From NCBI GenBank assembly GCA_032209605.1, contig JASFXZ010000014.1, forward strand, positions 4,918,912 to 4,982,911: a stretch of 64,000 nt of DNA. Direction: 5' to 3'. The notes beneath the pieces are model-generated. The model did no database searches, was not told the origin of the DNA, and saw only the letters and a list, made by a program, of their open reading frames with translations. This stretch comes from Mactromeris polynyma (lineage: Eukaryota > Mollusca > Bivalvia > Venerida > Mactridae). Position numbers and translations under genes: made by a program. How positions within the stretch are numbered: the stretch's first letter is position 1; every line of letters begins with the position of its first letter. This document shows positions 1 through 12,136 of this stretch, one piece after another.

Positions 1-2567
1 TCGAGTGCATAGATGCGGAGGCAGCAAACGGACACTTTCAGGTGTTTGAGTGCGTAGATGCGGAGGCAGCAAACGGACACTTTCAGGTGTTCGAGTGCAT
101 AGATGCGGAGGCAGCAAACGGACACTTTCAGGTGTTTGAGTGCATAGATGCGGAGGCAGCAAACGGACACTTTCAGGTGTTTGAGTGCGTAGATGCGGAG
201 GCAGCAAACGGACACTTTCAGGTGTTTGAGTGCGTAGATGCGGAGGCAGCAAACGGACACTTTCAGGTGTTTGAGTGCGTAGATGCGGTGGCAGCAAACG
301 GACACTTTCAGGTGTTTGAGTGCGTAGATGCGGAGGCAGCAAACGGACACTTTCAGGTGTTTGAGTGCGTAGATGCGGAGGCAGCAAACAGACACTTTCA
401 GGTGTTTGAGTGCGTAGATGCGGAGGCAGCAAACGGACACTTTCAGGTGTTTGAGTGCGTAGATGCGGAGGCAGCAAACGGACACTTTCAGGTGTTTGAG
501 TGCGTAGATGCGGTGGCAGCAAACGGACACTTTCAGGTGTTTGAGTGCGTAGATGCGGTGGCAGCAAACGGACACTTTCAGGTGTTTGAGTGCGTAGATG
601 CGGTGGCAGCAAACGGACACTTTCAGGTGTTTGAGTGCATAGATGCGGTGGCAGCAAACGGACACTTTCAGGTGTTTGAGTGCATAGATGCGGTGGCAGC
701 AAACGGACACTTTCAGGTGTTTGAGTGCATAGATGCGGTGGCAGCAAACGGACACTTTCAGGTGTTTGAGTGCGTAGATGCGGTGGCAGCAAACGGACAC
801 TTTCAGGTGTTTGAGTGCATAGATGCGGTGGCTGCAAACGGACACTTTCAGGTGTTTGAGTGCATAGATGCGGTGGCAGCAAACGGACACTTTCAGGTGT
901 TTGAGTGCGTAGATGCGGTGGCAGCAAACGGACACTTTCAGGTGTTTGAGTGCGTAGATGCGGTGGCAGCAAACGGACACTTTCAGGTGTTTGAGTGCGT
1001 AGATGCGGTGGCAGCAAACGGACACTTTCAGGTGTTTGAGTGCGTAGATGCGGTGGCAGCAAAAGGACACTTTCAGGTGTTTGAGTGCGTAGATGCGGTG
1101 GCAGCAAACGGACACTTTCAGGTGTTTGAGTGCATAGATGCTGAGGCAGCAAACGGACACTTTCAGGTGTTTGAGTGCGTAGATGCGGTGGCAGCAAACG
1201 GACACTTTCAGGTGTTTGAGTGCGTAGATGCGGTGGCAGCAAAAGGACACTTTCAGGTGTTTGAGTGCGTAGATGCGGTGGCAGCAAACGGACACTTTCA
1301 GGTGTTTGAGTGCATAGATGCGGAGGCAGCAAACGGACACTTTCAGGTGTTTGAGTGCGTAGATGCGGTGGCAGCAAACGGACACTTTCAGGTGTTTGAG
1401 TGCGTAGATGCGGTGGCAGCAAACGGACACTTTCAGGTGTTTGAGTGCGTAGATGCGGTGGCAGCAAACGGACACTTTCAGGTGTTTGAGTGCGTAGATG
1501 CGGAGGCAGCAAACGGACACTTTCAGGTGTTTGAGTGCGTAGATGCGGTGGCAGCAAACGGACACTTTCAGGTGTTTGAGTGCATAGATGCGGTGGCAGC
1601 AAACGGACACTTTCAGGTGTTTGAGTGCGTAGATGCGGTGGCAGCAAACGGACACTTTCAGGTGTTTGAGTGCGTAGATGCGGTGGCAGCAAACGGACAC
1701 TTTCAGGTGTTTGAGTGCGTAGATGCGGTGGCAGCAAAAGGACACTTTCAGGTGTTTGAGTGCGTAGATGCGGTGGCAGCAAACGGACACTTTCAGGTGT
1801 TTGAGTGCATAGATGAGGAGGCAGCAAACGGACACTTTCAGGTGTTTGAGTGCGTAGATGCGGTGGCAGCAAACGGACACTTTCAGGTGTTTGAGTGCGT
1901 AGATGCGGTGGCAGCAAAAGGACACTTTCAGGTGTTTGAGTGCGTAGATGCGGTGGCAGCAAACGGACACTTTCAGGTGTTTGAGTGCATAGATGCGGAG
2001 GCAGCAAACGGACACTTTCAGGTGTTTGAGTGCGTAGATGCGGTGGCAGCAAACGGACACTTTCAGGTGTTTGAGTGCGTAGATGCGGTGGCAGCAAACG
2101 GACACTTTCAGGTGTTTGAGTGCGTAGATGCGGTGGCAGCAAACGGACACTTTCAGGTGTTTGAGTGCGTAGATGCGGAGGCAGCAAACGGACACTTTCA
2201 GGTGTTTGAGTGCATAGATGCGGTGGCAGCAAACGGACACTTTCAGGTGTTTGAGTGCGTAGATGCGGTGGCAGCAAACGGACACTTTCAGGTGTTTGAG
2301 TGCATAGATGCGGTGGCAGCAAACGGACACTTTCAGGTGTTTGAGTGCGTAGATGCGGTGGCAGCAAACGGACACTTTCAGGTGTTTGAGTGCGTAGATG
2401 CGGAGGCAGCAAACGGACACTTTCAGGTGTTTGAGTGCATAGATGCGGAGGCAGCAAACGGACACTTTCAGGTGTTTGAGTGCATAGATGCGGAGGCAGC
2501 AAACGGACACTTTCAGGTGTTTGAGCGTGTAGATGAGGAGGCAGCAAACGGACACTTTCAGGTGTCA
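1..2567. repeat. 45-bp minisatellite, 57 full copies, cut by the window edge
   Basis: Head-to-tail copies of a 45-bp unit containing gcagcaaacggacactttca. Period and phase hold from base 3 to 2567; the left end runs out of the window. The variable sites are few: tgcGtag/tgcAtag, gcggAg/gcggTg, aaaCgg/aaaAgg. Because 45 is divisible by 3, an 869-codon frame (42-2651, plus, 15-residue repeats like ECVDAVAANGHFQVF) stays open. Two minus-strand frames of the unit are equally stop-free and the common variants are amino-acid changing, so I read it as non-coding. Confidence 0.95.
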
Positions 2568-5500
2568 ACCAATGCCTATACTCCTTTATTTTCCAACATT
2601 TTTAAGAGATTTCCCATATTATCAAAAACCTATATTTTGCATATTCTTTGACAAGGCTGTATAACATTGATTTTGACCTACATTGTTGACCAATCAATGT
2701 TGTCCTCGTAGTGGGCTGTAAAATCTGACCAATCATATTTTCACCCAAGAGTCACCAAATGGGTTTTTTTGTAAAATGTGCGAACAAAATCAGTTGGATA
2801 TTGCATCACCTTTTTACGTCATCAAATTGTTTACAGACCAGAATGAGACAGATTTCCCAGGGCCACGATGCGAATGAGAAAGCTTCTATATGATCCAATT
2901 CACTGACCTCCTGTTTTTAAGCACTTGTTTCATTGCAAAACTTAAACACATGTTGCTTCAGACTTTGTAATGGTTTACGTTACTGGTTTGAAACATGCTA
3001 GTAAAGTGACTGTACTGAATGAACTTGCAATGACTTTTCTGCTTAGGGGCACAAATCCACGAGAAAAAACAGCATATATAAAATGACTCTGATAATGTAG
3101 TATATATAGATCCGAGTTAACTTTTTGTAAGGATTTATTTTTCAACATGCAAAAAAACATTATTTCATTTTACATACCGGAAGACATTCTATCTACGCCA
3201 TTTATTGTTTAAGATATTTCTTGTTCCTATATTTTTTTCTTGAGAAATGTTGTTGATAGCTATTCAAAAGCTTGTTTTGAATTGATACTGTCTTTAGATA
3301 CTATTTAATTACAGTTTAAAGCTGTCCTTTATCCTTCAAACCATCACCATCTTGCAGAAGCTTAGATTGCTGTGCACTCATGGGTCTTCTTAAAGGACAC
3401 CTTTGATGGGATGGATGTTCAACTTTAAATCTAAAAAGGTGTCCATTTAGAAGATCACATGGGTGCTACGGCTGCTTTTTGGGATGTTGATGGAATGTTT
3501 TGGTAAAGTAAACTTATATAGAAAGTGATAAGAATAATTAAGCTGAACAAGTAAGTTGACATTACATGTTTTCCTTCAAATGAACGCGTTCTGTCGTTGA
3601 ATTTCCTATATTAATTTCAACAGTTTTGCCTGAACTCCTATATTTTTTATGCAAAATTTAGCTATAATTTTGCTATATTTGTTGACTAACTGGGTAACGA
3701 CCTGCACTTTCCTTGTTTGGCCTTTAACATTTTTTTCTGAAATCTTTTCAGTTTATATTTGAGAACATTTTACTTGGACAAGAAGCACAATTTCAGGAAT
3801 GGTTAAATCATAGGAAGATACCGTACGTCGTTCTGAAAGACCCTAAAGGCAGCTAGTACCATAATACTTATATTAAACTACTCTTACTTTTATTGAATAT
3901 TGTTTTGGTTCTACTTTATTGCAAACTTATCTCTTTTTTATTATACATGTATGTTCGCTCATAGAACAGGACATATAGTTTCACCTGTGGCGGTTGGGCG
4001 GGCAGCGTCCAGCATGTTGTCCTATCAATAACTTAAGAAGCGTTAGTCTAATTATCACCAAATTTGGTCAGAATGTGTATGGGCATAATATATTGGACAA
4101 TATCTCGTCAATTGATTATAGAAATTACCTAGATTTGTCTTGTTTTAACTATGAGCTCTGACTTAGGACGGGCATATTTTGTGACAGTTTGCCACTCTTG
4201 TGTAAAATTTAAGTAAAGTCCTTTAATACAAGTTGATTTTTGAATTTTAAAAACACTCCAGATGATGTACTTGTATTTCACCTATTTATCACCTTCAAAA
4301 TACACTTGTTAACAGTTTCGACACTGTTCAATGTAAATATCAGAAGGGTATCGAGTGAAACAGAGTAACCTAACCTGAATTATCGAAAATGCTGTTTTTA
4401 AAACTGTCCGTTAGACATGGTTTCTTGTTTAATTTCTAAAACAACATATATTGGAAAGGTTACAATCTAACTTTTGCATAATTTACAATTTTATGTATAA
4501 GATTTAACCACAAACATTGAATCAATTGTTAAACCTGACCACATGTTGAGAATTTTCTATACAAGTTATATGAACAGATTAAGCAGTCAGTAGCATTTAC
4601 TTGCAAAAAATGGATAAAAAAGGGGGAAAGAAGGACTTTTTGAAACTGTTAATTATTGTATTGGCAATCATTTTGAAAGGATTTCCTTTACCAGCTATGA
4701 TTGGAGTGAACTCGTTGAGAGTGTGAGAGGGAAAATGGACATTAAACATTGCATATACATGTTCTTCATCCATTCTTTAACTGATTAAAATGGTCAATCA
4801 GATTTTGTACCAGGAGTGGTTGTCTATAACAGAGGTAAGATTGTCTACCAGGAATGGATACATAGTTACAGTTCCACAGATTGTAATGGAACTGTTCATT
4901 ATATTGAAGAAAGATAAAGCAGTCTTGCATTTCCCTCTATTCCAGTCCGGCATGTGTAATCATAGACTCAGGATTGTTGTTTAGTGTGTTCAATATAGAT
5001 TGTCCTGTCCCCTAACAATAGAAATGATTTCAAACAGTATTATAAAAAAGGTATCTCAAAATTATCAACATTAAGTTATATAACACAAATATAGGGGTGA
5101 TATATGCTTGTAATGTCACACATTATTAAAGGGGTTGGTACATGAAGGAATCAGCGAGTCTCCACAAATGTGGCCCTCCTTCAGACATGCCAATCCATGA
5201 ACAGGGGCACTAGATCCCATAGCCCCTATAGTAACACTCCTTGAAGAACCACAGCTGTCTCCTATTCAGTCAATTTTCTATATATTCCAGGTCTTCGAAA
5301 CATGCTTTCTACCTATCTTTCTCACCTATCTATAATAGCCATTGATTTTACTTAAGTTTGTTCTTTACAGACATGTACATCTAGGGGTTATTTGTTAATA
5401 TATAATTATGTTTATGTTTGTTTGTTGTGTGTAAATCACTTAACACTTGTTAACAATTTGTTGAAAACAAATAAAATGTTATATTTTTGACAGAATTTAT

Positions 5501-5569
5501 TTTCGGTCAATATAATTCTGTAGCAAATAAATCTTTATTATTATGATTTATACCAAGACTTTCTTGTTA
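2568..5569. other. Unique AT-rich DNA, no gene recognised
   Basis: No open frame longer than about 65 codons and no convincing exon. It holds an inverted repeat at 3374-3466 and, around 3985-4200, a stretch (gcggttgggcgggcagcg, then a block ending tttgccactcttgt) that looks like a degraded dispersed repeat of the kind common in molluscs. The family assignment is a guess. Confidence 0.5.
3374..3466. repeat. Imperfect inverted repeat, hairpin-forming
   Basis: The left arm (3374-3404, core tcttcttaaaggacaccttt) pairs with the right arm (3434-3466, core aaaggtgtccatttagaaga) with few mismatches across about 31 bp and a loop near 29 nt. It could be a small MITE relic or a miRNA-like fold. No transcript evidence is available. 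Confidence 0.6.
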
Positions 5570-7072
5570 GAAACATGAACAATGTATGTATCCCTGGATG
5601 ATAGTGGTGATAGAAACATGAACAATGTATGTATCCCTCGATGATAGTGGTGATAGAAACATGAACAATGTATGTATCCCTCGATGATAGTGGTGATAGA
5701 AACATGAACAATGTATGTATCCCTCGATGATAGTGGTGATAGAAACATGAACAATGTATGTATCCCTGGATGATAGTGGTGATAGAAACATGAACAATGT
5801 ATATATCCCTCGATGATAGTGGTGATAGAAACATGAACAATGTATGTATCCCTCGATGATAGTGGTGATAGAAACATGAACAATGTATGTATCCCTCGAT
5901 GATAGTGGTGATAGAAACATGAACAATGTATGTATCCCTGGATGATAGTGGTGATAGAAACATGAACAATGTATGTATCCCTGGATGATAGTGGTGATAG
6001 AAACATGAACAATGTATGTATCCCTCGATGATAGTGGTGATAGAAACATGAACAATGTATGTATCCCTGGATGATAGTGGTGATAGAAACATGAACAATG
6101 TATGTATCCCTCTATGATAGTGGTGATAGAAACATGAACAATGTATGTATCCCTCGATGATAGTGGTGATAGAAACATGAACAATGTATGTATCCCTCGA
6201 TGATAGTGGTGATAGAAACATGAACAATGTATGTATCCCTCGATGATAGTGGTGATAGAAACATGAACAATGTATGTATCCCTGGATGATAGTGGTGATA
6301 GAAACATGAACAATGTATGTATCCCTGGATGATAGTGGTGATAGAAACATGAACAATGTATGTATCCCTGGATGATAGTGGTGATAGAAACATGAACAAT
6401 GTATGTATCCCTCGATGATAGTGGTGATAGAAACATGAACAATGTATGTATCCCTCTATGATAGTGGTGATAGAAACATTAACAATGTATGTATCCCTCT
6501 ATGATAGTGGTGATAGAAACATGAACAATGTATGTATCCCTGGATGATAGTGGTGATAGAAACATGAACAATGTATGTATCCCTCTATGATAGTGGTGAT
6601 AGAAACATGAACAATGTATGTATCCCTCTATGATAGTGGTGATAGAAACATGAACAATGTATGTATCCCTCGATGATAGTGGTGATAGAAACATGAACAA
6701 TGTATGTATCCCTGGATGATAGTGGTGATAGAAACATGAACAATGTATGTATCCCTGGATGATAGTGGTGATAGAAACATGAACAATGTATGTATCCCTC
6801 GATGATAGTGGTGATAGAAACATGAACAATGTATGTATCCCTCGATGATAGTGGTGATAGAAACATGAACAATGTATGTATCCCTCTATGATAGTGGTGA
6901 TAGAAACATGAACAATGTATGTATCCCTCGATGATAGTGGTGATAGAAACATGAACAATGTATGTATCCCTGGATGATAGTGGTGATAGAAACATGAACA
7001 ATGTATGTATCCCTCGATGATAGTGGTGATAGAAACATGAACAATGTATGTATCCCTGGATGATAGTGGTGA
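5570..7072. repeat. 43-bp minisatellite, about 35 copies
   Basis: Unit gaaacatgaacaatgtatgt plus 23 more bases ending gatgatagtggtgata. Copies are nearly identical except for one dinucleotide that takes three states: ccctGGat, ccctCGat and ccctCTat. Since 43 is not a multiple of 3, every strand-specific open frame rotates through the array; the minus-strand open frames here are artefacts. Confidence 0.95.
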
Positions 7073-7095
7073 ACTTGGCCTTGTGCATCTGTACT

Positions 7096-7262
7096 CAGGG
7101 GTGTCACTAAGTCTCGAGGTAGCTGGGAAATCACCAAAAATTAGGCAGAGGTGTTGGGGGACTTCACTTAATCGTGATCATTCATACAAAATAAGTAGCC
7201 GGGTGATGATGCCCAAGTTACTGGGTAAAATTACCGGCTCCCGGCTCTTATTGACGCCCCTA
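7096..7262. mobile_element. Small hAT-like MITE candidate
   Basis: It begins cAGGGGTGTCACta and ends taTTGACGCCCCTa, ends that are inverted copies of each other over about 12 bp with mismatches. The interior (about 165 bp) has no coding capacity. A CAGGGGTG start is typical of hAT ends. Similar flanking words (tgtactca and tgtactta) suggest a target duplication but do not abut cleanly, so the boundaries are approximate. Confidence 0.4.
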
Positions 7263-7891
7263 TGTACTTATGATCCCGAGTTTGCTCATTTTTTTATCCC
7301 ATGAAATTTTTGTTCAAATAACTTGGCACAAGACGCACTGGCATTATGTCTCCAGACGTTTATCCAATGAAATGTCTGTTTACTAGGCACAAATGTATAC
7401 TACACTGAACACATTTTCTAAGCGTCCATGTAATAAAATTCAAATTTAAGAAATAGGTTTTATAAGCCAACTTAAAATTTGGTATTCTAGTATTATACAT
7501 AGTACTCTATTGACTTTCACAAAGAAAATACCTATTTATCATCATGGTTGACCACTCTTGACGGTGAGTACAATTTTCATATAATGGCACAAGGATCATG
7601 TGTACTGTGTACTAAGCGGTAAATTTCATTTCAATGCAATGTCCAACATGAAAAACAGAAAAGATGGCGATAATGACAACTGAAGAACCACCAGGGCCGT
7701 CGGTATGATTGATGCTGGTACTCTGATTCGACAGGTATGACTAACTTTATAAACTAATTCATCAATTCAAATAGAATTTGGAAAATAATTATAAAATATG
7801 TAATTTTTGTATTATTGATCACTTTTTATCAATATTTCTGGTTGCCCGTCTGTTCAATAGACGCAAATGTGTACATTTGTTTTTGTTCTTA
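7263..7891. other. Unique spacer with diverged outliers of the 67-bp repeat
   Basis: Around 7345-7400 there is a decayed copy of the next array's unit (tgtctccagacgtttatcca, then caaatgta..), set apart from the main array by about 500 bp. No gene is recognised. An ATG in good context at 7664 opens a 13-codon frame (MAIMTTEEPPGPS) running to a possible donor at 7703, too short to call. Confidence 0.5.
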
Positions 7892-9893
7892 TCTGACGTT
7901 TATCCAATGATATCTCTGTTAACTTCGCACAAATGTTTACTGTATTGAAATATGTCTCCGGACGTTTATCCAATGACATGTTGGTTACCTTGGCACAAAT
8001 GTTTACTGTATTAAAATGATGTCTCCGGACGTTTATCCAATGACATGTTGGTTACCTTGGCACAAATGTTTACTGTATTAAAATGATGTCTCCGGACGTT
8101 TATCCAATGACATGTTGGTTACCTTGGCACAAATGTTTACTGTATTAAAATGATGTCTCCGGACGTTTATCCAATGACATGTTGGTTACCTTGGTTCAAA
8201 TGTTTACTGTATTAAAATGATGTCTCTGGACGTTTATCCAATGACATGTTGGTTACCTTGGTTCAAATGTTTACTGTATTAAAATGATGTCTCCGGACGT
8301 TTATCCAATGACATGTTGGTTACCTTGGTTCAAATGTTTACTGTATTAAAATGATGTCTCCGGACGTTTATCCAATGACATGTTGGTTACCTTGGTTCAA
8401 ATGTTTACTGTATTAAAATGATGTCTCTGGACGTTTATCCAATGACATGTTGGTTACCTTGGTTCAAATGTTTACTGTATTAAAATGATGTCTCCGGACG
8501 TTTATCCAATGACATGTTGGTTACCTTGGTTCAAATGTTTACTGTATTAAAATGATGTCTCCGGACGTTTATCCAATGACATGTTGGTTACCTTGGTTCA
8601 AATGTTTACTGTATTAAAATGATGTCTCCGGACGTTTATCCAATGACATGTTGGTTACCTTGGTTCAAATGTTTACTGTATTAAAATGATGTCTCCGGAC
8701 GTTTATCCAATGACATGTTGGTTACCTTGGTTCAAATGTTTACTGTATTAAAATGATGTCTCCGGACGTTTATCCAATGACATGTTGGTTACCTTGGTTC
8801 AAATGTTTACTGTATTAAAATGATGTCTCCGGACGTTTATCCAATGACATGTTGGTTACCTTGGCACAAATGTTTACTGTATTAAAATGATGTCTCCGGA
8901 CGTTTATCCAATGACATGTTGGTTGCCTTGGTTCAAATGTTTACTGTATTGAAATGATGTCTCCGGACGTTTATCCAATGACATGTTGGTTACCTTGGTT
9001 CAAATGTTTACTGTATTGAAATGATGTCTCCGGACGTTTATCCAATGACATGTTGGTTACCTTGGTTCAAATGTTTACTGTATTAAAATGATGTCTCTGG
9101 ATGTTTATCCAATGACATGTTGGTTCAAATGTTTACTGTATTGAAATGATGTCTCTGGACGTTTATCCAATGAAATCTCTGTTAACTTGGCACAAATGTT
9201 TACTGTATTGAAATGATATGTCTCTGGACGTTTATCCAATGACATGTTGGTTACCTTGGTTCAAATGTTTACTGTATTAAAATGATGTCTCTGGATGTTT
9301 ATCCAATGACATGTTGGTTCAAATGTTTACTGTATTGAAATGATATGTCTCTGGACGTTTATCCAATGAATTCTCTGTTAACTTGGCACAAATGTTTACT
9401 GTATTGAAATGATATGTCTCTGGACGTTTATCCAATGAATTCTCTGTTAACTTGGCACAAATGTTTACTGTATTGAAATGATATGTCTCTGGACGTTTAT
9501 CCAATGAATTCTCTGTTAACTTGGCACAAATGTTTACTGTATTGAAATGATATGTCTCTGGACGTTTATCCAATGAATTCTCTGTTAACTTGGCACAAAT
9601 GTTTACTGTATTGAAATGATATGTCTCTGGACGTTTATCCAATGAATTCTCTGTTAACTTGGCACAAATGTTTACTGTATTGAAATGATATGTCTCTGGA
9701 CGTTTATCCAATGAATTCTCTGTTAACTTGGCACAAATGTTTACTGTATTGAAATGATATGTCTCTGGACGTTTATCCAATGAATTCTCTGTTAACTTGG
9801 CACAAATGTCTACTGTATTGAAATGATGTCTCCAGATGTTTATCCAATGAATTCTCTGTTAATTTAGCACAAATGTCTACTGTATTGAAATGA
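7892..9893. repeat. 67/69-bp minisatellite in two subfamilies, about 30 copies
   Basis: Copies of gtctccggacgtttatccaa followed by tgacatgttggttacctt. From about 7945 to 9110 the period is 67; from about 9330 to 9830 it is 69 and the centre reads gaattctctgttaacttg. The 69-bp section, divisible by 3, leaves an open minus-strand frame (9319-9780) with no other sign of coding. The main variants are ccgg/ctgg and ggcacaaa/ggttcaaa. Confidence 0.95.
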
Positions 9894-12097
9894 TGGGACA
9901 AACACATTGTTGGCCAAGACTGTCCTCAACCAAATGTAACGTTGTGAACCAAAAACAAAGCAAGGCAGTATAGAGAACTTGCAAGTTTCCATGTCCCATA
10001 CTAGACTTAATTATTCCCAAATGTCACATAACAGTAATGCGCTAGCAATCACTATATTTAGCTGAGAATGAAAGAGAAGTTAGTGAGAGGAAAGCAATGA
10101 ATTTGACTCAAAGAACACAATGACAAGATACTTTTAAGTTAATGAATTTTTAATAATATTTACTAATAAAATATACATGATTACTACAAAGAACTATGTA
10201 TAATAAATGAAAACTACATGTAGGTCTTGAAAATATTCACAACCCCGAACAAGATGTTCTAGCGTAGATTCTATTTTGTATGAAATAAAGTGCAACCTCT
10301 CCAGAGTTACAACCGTAGCATCAAAATGTTCACATATACTTAAATACTTTATTTCACAAAAGGCCATGCCAATAAGGATCTATGTTTAGCGTCCTATGGA
10401 AGGTGACGTTTCAGCTATATGATCGAAATAAAACATATCTGAAAATGTCAAAGATCACCAACGTAACAATATTGGCTTGTTTAGTCAATAACAATGGGTC
10501 CGGTAGCCAATGACCCTTTTCAAAAGCTGAAAAAGATCATTAAATCTTGTCATTTACTTGGTACTTTTTGTGAACTTGTAGTGTATATTTTACACTACAT
10601 GTATTGTGTCTTTGTTTTATGGGAAGAAAGATGTTGCATATACAGAAGATAAATTTTGTTTGTACGACACTGATTTTTCCTGCCGGTAGTTAAGATTTGA
10701 AAAAGGAACCTGATGCTAAACATAGATAGACTTTGGTATGGCCTCATATGACTCCACTTGAATGAAAGTCATGTAATATGGTAGGTGGTAAAATGTGGGT
10801 AAATTATTTCTTGTTAGCGTTTCACCGATATCACCCTGTTTCCAATCCACAGCTTACAGGCAATAATATCAATATGAGACACACAGAGGATCTTACATGA
10901 GTGCTGATTTGTTATGGTTTTTATGAAACGAGTCGACGAGTTTCATAAAAACAATATCAAATAAGCACGAATGTAAGATTCTATTTATCACATAACACTA
11001 TCAATCTTTAAATAAACAATATTTTTAATAAATGCCGAAATTCAGAACAATTGTAAACACTATGCTGTCATTTAAAGTGACGTCACACTGGCCATTTATG
11101 TAACTAGTTACATATGATATTTATGTCACTGCTTTAGCCACTCCTGGAGTGCAAGTTATGTGATAAAGATGTATATTATATATCAAAATTTGCAAAAATA
11201 AATAATAATATATATCGGGGTTTATTTACAAAATGATCGTCATAATAAATGTACAAAATGAAAAAAGCAACTAAATAATGGACGGGATATGTTGAGAGTT
11301 CAAACGTCTCTTGATCTATCAATATGCTGAAACGATAGAAACACATCAAATAAGTGGACAGGCTATTTCTAAAGTACATGTAAGTAGTTTGTGTTTAGCA
11401 TTCATCCTCGTAAAACTGAATTTACTTCTTATTTTGATATTGATAAATTATCTTATTTTGCATAAATAATTTTTGGATTATAGTGTTTACATAAGTCAGA
11501 CAGACTACCATAGAAACAATGTAATATAATGCAATCTAGGAGTGCTCCCCCCCCCCCCTAATATAAATTCCAATGTATCCTTCAGAGCTTGTCATTTTGT
11601 CGGGGGAATTTATTCCCCCCCATGGCGGAAGGGCATATAGTGTATGTGTGCAGCCCAGAACTTTGTTGTTTAAAGTGGGATTTAATTTAATAAAAATGAT
11701 CACTATAATAAAATGACAAGTTGTGTGCAACAATGGTGCCCATATCTAAAAGGTCCGGCACAGAATTTGGTTGTCTGAAGTGGGATTTTAAATACCTCAG
11801 CACAAATGATAACATGATGTGTCACATGCAAACACTGCTCAAGGTCATGGAGCAAGATTGTTCCTGCTCCTACAATCAGTGTCTTATATACACATTTCTA
11901 GTCTTTGTGTTAAGTTTATGGATTTCTCTCTGAATTCTGCTCTTATGATATTAATAAACATCAGCAAACACGTCTTTTCTTCAAATCTTACACTTCACTT
12001 AAACTAGAAATTTAATTCATAGCCTCCCATGATAAATAAGAAGTCAACTGTGATTTATACTGAAATGTCTGACACAAACAAAATCAATAATGAATAC
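9894..12097. other. Unique DNA, 3' side of the C8orf34 homolog
   Basis: No recognised exon, although the gene must continue here or further left. It includes the palindromic element at 10887-10982, a C-run at about 11547-11559 and a gggggaatttattccccc palindrome near 11601-11618. A short stretch at about 10290 (gtgcaacctctccagagtta) resembles the 88-bp family seen at 54.7 kb. Confidence 0.5.
10887..10982. repeat. Long palindrome (43-bp arms), dispersed element
   Basis: The arms 10887-10929 and 10940-10982 pair well: the inner 13 bp (gtttttatgaaac and its complement) are perfect and the outer ends read gatcttacat and atgtaagatt. The spacer is about 10 bp. A related, more diverged palindrome lies at 39256-39385 with the same gatctta...gtaagattctattt ends, so this is a dispersed inverted-repeat family. 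Confidence 0.7.
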
Positions 12098-12136
12098 CTT
12101 TTGGAGATCCTGGTGATTGTCGAGCACTTGTTGGAG
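12098..12136 (-). CDS. C8orf34: C8orf34 homolog, last exon recognised
   Basis: A 39-nt exon, phase 1 to phase 1, TPTSARQSPGSPK plus one base. The acceptor is atttttattgtag and the donor AAG|gtattc. It has two SP sites. Because it ends in phase 1 with a good donor, at least one more exon must follow at lower coordinates; none is convincing between 12097 and 1. Confidence 0.75.

Noticed and set aside
5541..7137. Minus-strand frames of 83-291 codons with HYHPGIHTLFMFLS-type repeats
   Set aside because: They arise in all frames of a 43-bp array whose period is not a multiple of 3; no start context, splice sites or coding bias.
7664..7710. Short plus-strand first coding exon (MAIMTTEEPPGPS, then gtatga)
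   Set aside because: Thirteen codons with a weak donor and no downstream exon.
10508..10540. 12-nt microexon-like match (cttttcag, CTTTTGAAAAGG, gtcatt)
   Set aside because: The phase fits, but the donor is weak and such matches are frequent by chance.
11690..11750. Candidate terminal exon of C8orf34 (acceptor ggaccttttag, 18 codons then stop)
   Set aside because: The acceptor is plausible and the phase fits, but the short tail has no supporting similarity and no clear polyadenylation signal.
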